Below, piece by piece: positions 1-6,790 of a stretch of 6,790 nt of DNA. The stretch comes from an uncultured Oscillochloris sp. (GTDB lineage Bacteria > Chloroflexota > Chloroflexia > Chloroflexales > Chloroflexaceae), in contig CAIRFY010000367.1 in assembly GCA_903877945.1 (NCBI GenBank), forward strand, positions 1 to 6,790, in the 5' to 3' direction. Below the pieces are notes generated by a model that had not been told where the DNA came from, did no database searches, and was given only the letters and a program-made list of their open reading frames with translations. Made by a program: the position numbers and the translations under genes. How positions within the stretch are numbered: the stretch's first letter is position 1; every line of letters starts with the position of its first letter.

Positions 1-32
1 AAAATCCAAAATCCAAAATCTAAAATCCAAAA

Positions 33-35
<3 letters not shown>
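1..35. repeat. Tandem heptamer repeat (AAAATCC)n abutting the sdhA stop
   Basis: Five consecutive 7-base units are visible on the plus strand: AAAATCC, AAAATCC, AAAATCT, AAAATCC, AAAATCA. On the sdhA sense strand this reads TGATTTT followed by GGATTTT/AGATTTT units. The last unit contains the sdhA stop codon TGA (33-35), so the array begins exactly where coding ends. It reaches the left edge and its full length is unknown. Its AT-rich composition contrasts with the GC-rich genes around it. Arrays of this heptamer are familiar intergenic simple repeats in some filamentous bacteria (recollection, not checked). No function can be read from it. Confidence 0.85.
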
Positions 36-1982
<1,947 letters not shown>

Positions 1983-2030
1983 ATGTTATTCGCTCCTGAC
2001 CCCTATAAGCCAATCTCGTGCCGATTTTGC

Positions 2031-2083
2031 CCCTCACCCCCTGCCCCTCTCCCTCACGGGGAGAGGGGGTTGGGGGGTGAGGG
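2031..2083. repeat. GC-rich imperfect inverted repeat between sdhC and sdhA
   Basis: A two-part palindrome. The inner stem is CCCCTCTCCC (2044-2053) with GGGAGAGGGG (2059-2068) around a 5-base loop. The outer stem is CCCTCACCCCC (2031-2041) with GGGGGTGAGGG (2073-2083), separated from the inner stem by a small internal bulge. It would fold strongly in the sdhC-sdhA transcript. It shares its CCCTCACCCC and CCCTCTCCC modules with the repeats at 6648-6753, so it belongs to a dispersed repeat family resembling REP elements. No U-tract follows in the minus-strand direction, so it is not a classic intrinsic terminator. It could stabilise sdhC mRNA, cause partial termination or be a passive repeat. 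Confidence 0.85.
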
Positions 2084-2120
2084 CTGGGCGGCGGCAGATT
2101 CCTTAATGTGAATACTGACC

Positions 2121-2843
2121 CTAAAGATGCACAATCCCGCTTAGCACCGCAATCGGGAAGAAGATATTCGGCAGAATGACCAGCGCCGTCACCAGCATCG
2201 CCACACCGCGCCAGGTGCCGGTGTACTTCTGGTTGTTCAGCCCCAAGGTCTGGAAGGCGCTCCAGACGCCGTGGAACAGGTGCAGGCCCAGGGCAATCAT
2301 CGCCAGGATGTAGAAGAGCGCCACGGGCCAGTGCTGGAAGCTGATCACCACATTGTTGTAGGCGTTGTAGACCCCGTTAAGCTCGGGCTTGTACTCTCCC
2401 GCGCTGTAGCCCGCCATACCAAAGGTGAAGTTCAGCAGGTGGAAGATAATAAACAGGAAGATCACAATTCCGCCAAAGCGCATGGTGTAGGCCGCATAGC
2501 CCGTGCGGCGCTCCTTTTTTGCATAGCGCTTCACCTTGCTTACCCCGTGTGCGTAGGCGCTCTTCTGGCTTTGCGCCGTCAGCGTCGTCGCCGACCAGAT
2601 GTGCCCCACGACCGAACTCACCAGCAGCACCCGCATCACCCACAGCAGGTGCTGCGGCCCGAAGACCGGTTCCCCCAGGGTGCGCAGACCCGCCGCATAG
2701 GCATTAAATACCGTCGGGCCATAAAACATCTTCGTGTTGCCGTACATGTGGATGACCAGAAATGTCACCAGGAATACACCAGTGACCGCCATGATCACCT
2801 TTTTACCGATCGACGAGCGGTAAAGAGTCAGGACCCCTGTCAT
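2121..2843 (-). CDS. sdhC: Succinate dehydrogenase cytochrome b558 subunit, five-helix dihaem type
   Basis: Single membrane anchor of a B-type succinate:quinone oxidoreductase. It binds SdhA/SdhB to the membrane, carries two b haems and hosts the quinone site. At 240 residues it matches the b558 family. Five hydrophobic segments are visible at about 14-34, 64-88, 121-142, 172-193 and 212-237. Histidines H32 (VIHMYGN), H81 (VVGHIWS), H135 (FHLLNF) and H188 (GLHLFHG) fall one in each of helices 1-4, as expected for the four axial haem ligands; H191 is an alternative in helix 4. The start chosen is ATG at 2841-2843, with AAGGAAGGA seven bases upstream. A TTG two codons earlier (2847-2849) would extend the protein by two residues but almost touches the ribosome site. 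It is the first gene of the unit and is followed by sdhA after 138 bases. Confidence 0.96.
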   Translation of the reverse strand: MTGVLTLYRSSIGKKVIMAVTGVFLVTFLVIHMYGNTKMFYGPTVFNAYAAGLRTLGEPVFGPQHLLWVMRVLLVSSVVGHIWSATTLTAQSQKSAYAHGVSKVKRYAKKERRTGYAAYTMRFGGIVIFLFIIFHLLNFTFGMAGYSAGEYKPELNGVYNAYNNVVISFQHWPVALFYILAMIALGLHLFHGVWSAFQTLGLNNQKYTGTWRGVAMLVTALVILPNIFFPIAVLSGIVHL

Positions 2844-2850
2844 ATTCAAA

Positions 2851-2859
2851 TCCTTCCTT
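2851..2859 (-). promoter_or_regulatory. Ribosome binding site deciding the sdhC start
   Basis: On the minus strand this reads AAGGAAGGA, a strong Shine-Dalgarno-like run. Its end is seven bases from the ATG at 2843 but only one base from the upstream in-frame TTG at 2849. That spacing favours the ATG. Confidence 0.7.
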
Positions 2860-2933
2860 CAAGGCACACGCAAGCGGGGTACCGCAGTATGCCGTTTTTC
2901 GTCAGAACCCGTGAGGATGTGCATTGTGTGGGG

Positions 2934-2939
2934 ATTATA
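2934..2939 (-). promoter_or_regulatory. Putative -10 box of the sdhC promoter
   Basis: The minus strand reads TATAAT, a perfect match to the housekeeping -10 consensus. Transcription would start near 2927 and give a leader of about 84 bases before the sdhC ATG. The hexamer 17 bases upstream, TTCGCG, matches TTGACA at only three of six positions, so the promoter may need an activator. No TG extension precedes the -10. Called from sequence match and position only. Confidence 0.5.
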
Positions 2940-3003
2940 CTGCTAAAAGTAACAACCGCGAACAGGGGCAGATCTGTCGCAACGTCACTGAATACCCCTA
3001 ACG

Positions 3004-3122
3004 GGCGACTGACGTCGCGCCGGAGGGTCGCGTCGCGCCGGGCATCGGCCCCCGCCGACACCGGATTCGTCCGCGTAGGCGGTCGGGCAGCCATAGATTC
3101 CTGTGATGCGACGTCAGTCGCC
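3004..3122. repeat. 15-bp perfect inverted repeat made of two GCGAC-N4-GTCGC dyads
   Basis: GGCGACTGACGTCGC (3004-3018) is the exact reverse complement of GCGACGTCAGTCGCC (3108-3122), with an 89-base spacer. Each arm is itself a dyad: GCGAC and GTCGC flank a 4-base core, TGAC on the left and GTCA on the right. The two dyad centres are about 103 bp apart. The left arm lies about 65 bp upstream of the predicted sdhC -10 box, and the right arm about 74 bp upstream of the predicted kinase -10 box. Possible readings are paired operators for a dimeric regulator, terminal repeats of a 119-bp miniature element, or the stem of a structured RNA. No clear target-site duplication is visible at its edges. 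Confidence 0.7.
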
Positions 3123-3191
3123 GACGACACTTTCTATTGCGATTAGTCCACCGCACGCGAGTTGATGTTTACTCTTAGGCGACGGCCTGGA

Positions 3192-3200
3192 TGCTATACT
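3192..3200 (+). promoter_or_regulatory. Putative extended -10 promoter of the kinase gene
   Basis: TG-C-TATACT: TATACT matches the -10 consensus at five of six positions, and the TG one base upstream gives an extended -10 element. No good -35 hexamer sits at 16-18 bases, which extended -10 promoters tolerate. Transcription would begin near 3207. That would exclude the TTG/ATG codons at 3162-3167 as translation starts and supports a start at 3234 or 3261. Confidence 0.45.
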
Positions 3201-3260
3201 AGGGTTTCTCGTACCCGTGCGGATGAGATGCCCATGACCCTAAGCTCAAGGCAGAATGTG

Positions 3261-6200
3261 ATGGATCGGTGCGTATGTGCCCAGTGTGGCGGTAATAACC
3301 ACGGGGCCGCACGCTACTGCGGCCACTGCGGCGCACTGCTTGTCCGACATCTTCCCCCCACGTTGCCCACGCCCCTGGCCGACATGCCCGCGCCCCTCCG
3401 TTCCGGCGATATGGTCGGCGTCGGCGGGCGCTACCGGATCGACCAGCACCTTGGCGGCGGGCGCTTTGGCCAGGTCTTTCTGGCCGAGGACGTCCGCCTC
3501 AACCGGCTGTGTGTGATCAAGCAACTGCGGATTGACCCAGCCTGGCCGCCGGAGACGGTGCGCCAGGTGATGGACTCCTTCGCGCACGAGTCGCGTCTGC
3601 TCGCCAGCCTGACCTCGCCCGGCCACCGCAACATCCCGGAGATCTACGACCACCTGGACGAGCAGCTTTGTCTGGTGATGAAGCATATCGCCGGTGAGGA
3701 TCTGGCGTCGCTGATGGCAAATCGGGCGGTGCCGTTGCCTGAGGATGAGGCCCTGCGCTACGCCCGCGATGCCTGCGCGGCTCTGGCCTACATGCACGCC
3801 CGCCGCCCCCCGGTGCTGCATCGTGACCTGAAGCCCGCCAATATGATCCGCGACTCGTCCGGCAATATTGTGCTGATTGACTTTGGCCTGGCGAGCCCGG
3901 CGTCCTCCGGCGATCCCCTGGCCCTGGCGCAGGCTGGTACGCCGGGCTATATGCCCCCCGAGCAGTGGCGCGGCACGCCTGAGCCGCGCTCGGATGTCTA
4001 TGCCCTCGGTGCCACCCTCTATCGCCTGCTCACCTGCCGTACCCCGCCCTCGCCTGAGGCTGAGCCGCCCCCGCCGATCCGCCAGATGAACCCGGCGGTT
4101 CGTCCTGAGGTTGAGGCGCTGGTGCGCCGCGCTCTGGCCGCTTTGCCGGTTGACCGCCCGCACGCCGCTGACCTGCTGATCGAACTGGAGGATCTGCTGG
4201 CCCGGCGCGATCTGCCGCCGCCCGAGCCGGAGCACCCGCCCGTGCCCCCGGATCTGGTGGGGCGGGCGGCGGATCTGGCTGAACTGGCCCAGCGTCTGGC
4301 CGGTGACCGGGTGGTGGCCCTGGCTGGGATGCCCGGTGCGGGTAAGACGGCGCTGGCGGCTACGCTGGCTGCTCAGCACCCTGACCAGGCGCGGGTCTTT
4401 TGGCATACGTTTCGGGCTGGCGAGGGTGTGGATGTGCTGATCTGGCGCCTGGCTGGCTGGCTGGCCTGCGCCGGTCGCCCCGATGTCTGGCAGCGTCTCC
4501 AGGGGGCGCGCCAGTCTGGTGGCCCGCCGCTCTCGCCGGATCTGCTCGCCAGTTATGTGACTCAACTGATGCGTGGCTGGGACGGGCTGCTTTGTCTGGA
4601 CGATCTGCATCTGGCCGCCGATGACCCGGTGCTGCTGCGGGTGGTCGGGCTGTTAGCCGACGCGGCGCAGACGGGCGGGCCGTCCCTGCTGGCGACGGCG
4701 CGGGCGGTGCCGGACTCGGCCCGCATTGCGGTGATCATCACGCTGGGTGGACTGTCTGAGCAGGACGCACGCGCTCTGCTCGACCGGGCCGGGCTGGGGT
4801 TGACGACTGAGCAGGCCGCTGACCTTGCCCGCGCTACGGAGGGTAACCCGCAGTTCCTGACTTTGGCGATGGCGGCATTGCGCCACGGTGCCAGCCCGAA
4901 ACAGATGCTGGGCCGCCTGACCACGGTTGGCGATATTGGTGGCTACCTGCTGCGCGAGGTGGACGCGGGACTGAGCGCACAGGAGCGTAAGGTGATGGAG
5001 GCGATTGCGGTGCTGCTGAGCTACGGCGGCACGCAGGATGTGGTCGCCGCCTTGACCGGCGGGCGTCCGGCGTGGCGCACGTTGGCCCACCTGATTGATC
5101 GCCATCTGCTCAGCATTGAGCCGCGTGGTGACGGAGATGTCTATCGCCAGCACGCGATGGTGCAGGGCTTCTATTACGCGACGTTGGCCCAGCGCCGTCG
5201 CAAGGCGATGCACGAGCGCGCCGGTGGGTACTACGAGACGGAGGAGCAGGATCTACTGGCGGCGGCGCGGCACTTTGCCCCGGCTGGTCTGCCCGAGCGA
5301 GTCGCCGCCGCTCTGACCCGCGATATTTGGGGGCTGATCCGTGCGGGCCAGGCCCGTGCGGCGCGTGTGCTGCTGGAGGATCTGCCGGTGGCCCGGCTGG
5401 AGCCTGGGCTGCGGGCCGATGTGCGGACGGCCCTTGGCGAGATTTGTGCGATCCTCGGCGAGTACGATAGCGCCCGTGCGCTCCTGGTGTTGACTCTGTC
5501 CGAAAGCCCGCGCCATGATGTTCGGCAGGCTCGGCGTCATCGCCTGCTGGCTCAGGTCTGTATGTGGATCGGCGACTACGATCAGGCGGAGACCAACTGC
5601 CGCTGCGGATTGGCCCTGGCCGATACTGCAGGGCCGGTGCGGACTGAGACGGCGCGGCTCTACAGCCAACTGGCCGAGGTGCTGATGCGGCGCAGCGACT
5701 TTGACGAGGCTGAGGCGGCGTGTCGGGCTGGGCTGGCGGCGCTGCCGCCTGCGCCGGCCAACCCCGGCGAGCGCGGTGCCCTGTTGCTGCGCATGGCCAC
5801 CGTCGCGGGGCAGCGTGGGGCCTACGCGACGGCGATCAGCGACCTTGAGCAGGGTCTGGCCCTAGCCCGTCAGGCCGCCGACCCGATCCTCACCGCCGCC
5901 ACCCTGCATAACCTGGGCCACTACCACCAGCTCAGCGGGCGGATGGATCAGGCGCTGGCCTGCTGTAGCGAGAGCCTGCACCTGGCTGAGCAGATTGGCG
6001 AACTGGCCCGGCGGATCGCGACCATGAACAGCCTGGCAACAATCCACATGGATCGCGGGGAACTCGATGAGGCGATGGGCCGTTTTGAGGCGTGCCGGGC
6101 GATGAGCGAGCAGTTCAACCTGCCGGATGATCGCGCCTTTGCGCTGATGAATATTGGCTGCGTGTGCTATGAGCAGGGGCTGCTCGCCGTGGCCGCCGAG

Positions 6201-6677
6201 CGGCTTGAGCAGGCCCGCCATCTCCTCAGCCGGATCGGCGTGCGCGATGAGGAGGCCCACTGCCTGTATGTCCTCGGCGACATCGCGCTGCGTCAGGGTG
6301 CCGTCGTCGCCGCCGGGGACTACGGCCAGCAGGCGCTTGACCTGGCCACGCAGATCGGCAGCCAGGTGTTCACGTCTTGTGCCCTGCGCGTGCGCGGCGA
6401 GGCCCGCCTAGCGCTGGGCGATACGGCGGGGGCCGCCGCTGACCTCGGCGAGTCCTGGCGGCTCCAGGAAGTTATCGGCGACCCCTACGACGCGGCGCTG
6501 ATCCAGGCGGCCATGGCCCGCCTGGCCCGCGCCCAGGAGAACCACGCCCGCGCTCGCGTTGAGGCTGAGGCCGCCCTCTCGTTCGCCCGCGACTATGGCC
6601 TAGCCTACCTGGAGCGCGAGATGACCGATCTGCTCGGGCTGCCGATCAGCCCTCACCCCCCAGCCCCCTCTCCCTGA
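3261..6677 (+). CDS. Zinc-ribbon Ser/Thr protein kinase fused to STAND NTPase and TPR repeats
   Basis: Large soluble signalling protein, 1138 residues from this start. Residues 6-23 form a zinc ribbon (CxxC-x10-CxxC). The kinase domain follows: glycine loop GGGRFGQV (65-72), Lys87, likely helix-C Glu110, HRDLKPAN (187-194), DFG (207-209), GTPGYMPPE (226-234). All catalytic residues are present, so it should be active. After a proline-rich linker (about 319-330) comes a P-loop NTPase: Walker A GMPGAGKT (356-363), Walker B LLCLDD (443-448), LLATAR (476-481), and GNP (528-530) resembling the NB-ARC/STAND GxP motif. A winged-helix-like region (about 571-642) and roughly ten TPR-like repeats (about 725-1113) complete it. 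No membrane segment is seen. The layout resembles mycobacterial PknK and STAND regulators, where a TPR sensor controls the NTPase; the ligand and targets are unknown. The start is uncertain: ATG 3261, three codons before the first Cys, has AAGG nine bases upstream. ATG 3234 is the main alternative, and the frame stays open back to TTG 3162. The last nine codons and stop come from a repeat. Confidence 0.93.
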   Translation: MDRCVCAQCGGNNHGAARYCGHCGALLVRHLPPTLPTPLADMPAPLRSGDMVGVGGRYRIDQHLGGGRFGQVFLAEDVRLNRLCVIKQLRIDPAWPPETVRQVMDSFAHESRLLASLTSPGHRNIPEIYDHLDEQLCLVMKHIAGEDLASLMANRAVPLPEDEALRYARDACAALAYMHARRPPVLHRDLKPANMIRDSSGNIVLIDFGLASPASSGDPLALAQAGTPGYMPPEQWRGTPEPRSDVYALGATLYRLLTCRTPPSPEAEPPPPIRQMNPAVRPEVEALVRRALAALPVDRPHAADLLIELEDLLARRDLPPPEPEHPPVPPDLVGRAADLAELAQRLAGDRVVALAGMPGAGKTALAATLAAQHPDQARVFWHTFRAGEGVDVLIWRLAGWLACAGRPDVWQRLQGARQSGGPPLSPDLLASYVTQLMRGWDGLLCLDDLHLAADDPVLLRVVGLLADAAQTGGPSLLATARAVPDSARIAVIITLGGLSEQDARALLDRAGLGLTTEQAADLARATEGNPQFLTLAMAALRHGASPKQMLGRLTTVGDIGGYLLREVDAGLSAQERKVMEAIAVLLSYGGTQDVVAALTGGRPAWRTLAHLIDRHLLSIEPRGDGDVYRQHAMVQGFYYATLAQRRRKAMHERAGGYYETEEQDLLAAARHFAPAGLPERVAAALTRDIWGLIRAGQARAARVLLEDLPVARLEPGLRADVRTALGEICAILGEYDSARALLVLTLSESPRHDVRQARRHRLLAQVCMWIGDYDQAETNCRCGLALADTAGPVRTETARLYSQLAEVLMRRSDFDEAEAACRAGLAALPPAPANPGERGALLLRMATVAGQRGAYATAISDLEQGLALARQAADPILTAATLHNLGHYHQLSGRMDQALACCSESLHLAEQIGELARRIATMNSLATIHMDRGELDEAMGRFEACRAMSEQFNLPDDRAFALMNIGCVCYEQGLLAVAAERLEQARHLLSRIGVRDEEAHCLYVLGDIALRQGAVVAAGDYGQQALDLATQIGSQVFTSCALRVRGEARLALGDTAGAAADLGESWRLQEVIGDPYDAALIQAAMARLARAQENHARARVEAEAALSFARDYGLAYLEREMTDLLGLPISPHPPAPSP

Positions 6678-6690
6678 ACGGGAGAGAGGG
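6648..6690. repeat. GC-rich hairpin repeat, copy 1, overlapping the kinase gene end
   Basis: Its first 39 bases (6648-6686) are identical to 6711-6749. It begins AGCCCTCACCCCCCAG and contains a stem of CCCCCTCTCCC (6664-6674) with GGGAGAGAGGG (6680-6690), one mismatch, around the loop TGAAC. The loop bases TGA at 6675-6677 are the stop codon of the kinase gene, so the repeat encodes the terminal residues SPHPPAPSP. It has the CCCTCACCCC and CCCTCTCCC modules of the repeat at 2031-2083 but lacks the outer right arm. No T-tract follows. Confidence 0.85.
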
Positions 6691-6710
6691 AGGCGGAGGC
6701 GTCCTCGTTC

Positions 6711-6753
6711 AGCCCTCACCCCCCAGCCCCCTCTCCCTGAACGGGAGAGGGGG
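6711..6753. repeat. GC-rich hairpin repeat, copy 2
   Basis: The first 39 bases (6711-6749) are identical to copy 1, offset by 63 bases, with 24 unrelated bases between the copies. It has a perfect 11-bp stem: CCCCCTCTCCC (6727-6737) with GGGAGAGGGGG (6743-6753) around the loop TGAAC. It lies in the 3' flank of the kinase transcript, where it could act as an mRNA-stabilising or weakly terminating structure. Lack of a following T-run argues against a standard intrinsic terminator. Confidence 0.85.
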
Positions 6754-6780
6754 AGTCGAGCGCATCCTGATGCAGAATTT

Positions 6781-6790
6781 CCCCTCTCCC
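6781..6790. repeat. Possible start of another hairpin repeat at the window edge
   Basis: CCCCTCTCCC at the right edge equals the left inner stem of the repeats at 2044-2053 and 6728-6737. The leading CCCTCACCCC module is absent here, so it may be a truncated copy or chance. The window ends before a right arm could be seen. Confidence 0.35.

Larger units (their letters stand above)
2844..3260. other. Divergent intergenic region between sdhC and the kinase gene
   Basis: About 417 bases without a convincing gene. It holds the sdhC ribosome site (2851-2859), a minus-strand -10 box (2934-2939), a pair of inverted dyads (3004-3018 and 3108-3122), a GC-rich stretch between the dyads and a plus-strand extended -10 box (3192-3200). 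Within the GC-rich stretch, GTCGCGCCGG occurs twice as a direct repeat (3014-3023 and 3032-3041), and CCGCC (3052-3056) could pair with GGCGG (3078-3082). A minus-strand reading frame across 2846-3130 exists but resembles no known protein and runs over the sdhC promoter and leader, so it is not called. Confidence 0.75.

Noticed and set aside
2936..2941. Plus-strand TATACT overlapping the sdhC -10 box
   Set aside because: It comes from the near-symmetry of the TATAAT box. It has no -35 or TG extension and lies over 300 bases from the kinase start, where a better promoter exists.
2846..3130. A 94-codon minus-strand reading frame directly upstream of sdhC
   Set aside because: It ends over the sdhC start region, covers the TATAAT box, the leader and both dyads, and its translation has no recognisable motif, hydrophobic segment or domain. 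The promoter-like content explains the stretch better.
3246..4610. A 454-codon minus-strand reading frame opposite the kinase domain
   Set aside because: It is antisense to a segment with all kinase motifs intact. Its arginine-, glutamine- and histidine-rich composition is typical of shadow translation.
6648..6753. Intrinsic terminator after the kinase gene
   Set aside because: The stems are strong but neither is followed by a run of T, and the same sequence also occurs inside the sdh operon. A dispersed repeat is the better description.
6648..6790. CRISPR-like array, suggested by two identical 39-bp units with a 24-base gap
   Set aside because: There are only two full copies, the unit is a low-complexity C/G-rich hairpin, a related copy lies more than 4 kb away, and no cas gene is present.

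Overview
The window is GC-rich bacterial chromosomal DNA with two transcription units diverging from a roughly 420-base intergenic region. The best guess for the source is the phylum Chloroflexota, probably a filamentous Chloroflexales-type organism. This is inferred from three things: a B. subtilis-type succinate dehydrogenase with a five-helix cytochrome b558 subunit, a large Ser/Thr kinase-ATPase-TPR signalling protein, and families of short repeats (TTTTGGA heptamers and CCCTCACCCC/GGGAGAGGGG hairpins) placed at gene ends. No taxonomic marker is present, so the assignment is not firm.

Left part (1-2843, minus strand): two genes of a succinate:quinone oxidoreductase operon, read right to left as sdhC (membrane cytochrome b558) and sdhA (flavoprotein). 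The iron-sulfur subunit sdhB is missing and would be expected just beyond the left edge. The 138-base gap between sdhC and sdhA holds a strong GC-rich hairpin repeat. The sdhA stop codon runs straight into a tandem heptamer repeat that reaches the left edge. Together SdhA, the expected SdhB and SdhC would oxidise succinate to fumarate and pass electrons to membrane quinone, or run in reverse as fumarate reductase.

Middle (2844-3260): a non-coding divergent promoter region. It has a perfect TATAAT -10 box facing sdhC and an extended -10 box (TG-C-TATACT) facing the kinase gene. Two copies of the dyad GCGAC-N4-GTCGC lie in inverted orientation between them, forming a 15-bp perfect inverted repeat 119 bp end to end. 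Each copy sits about 65-75 bp upstream of one of the two predicted -10 boxes. It is the most interesting non-coding signal here and could be a regulator site pair, a small mobile element or a structured RNA.

Right part (3261-6677, plus strand): one large gene encoding a soluble multidomain signalling protein. Its order is zinc ribbon, complete Ser/Thr protein kinase, proline-rich linker, STAND/NB-ARC-like P-loop NTPase, winged-helix-like region and about ten TPR-like repeats. Its last nine codons and stop codon are supplied by a GC-rich repeat, and a second identical 39-bp repeat core follows (6648-6753). There is no tRNA, rRNA, CRISPR array or transposase in the window.
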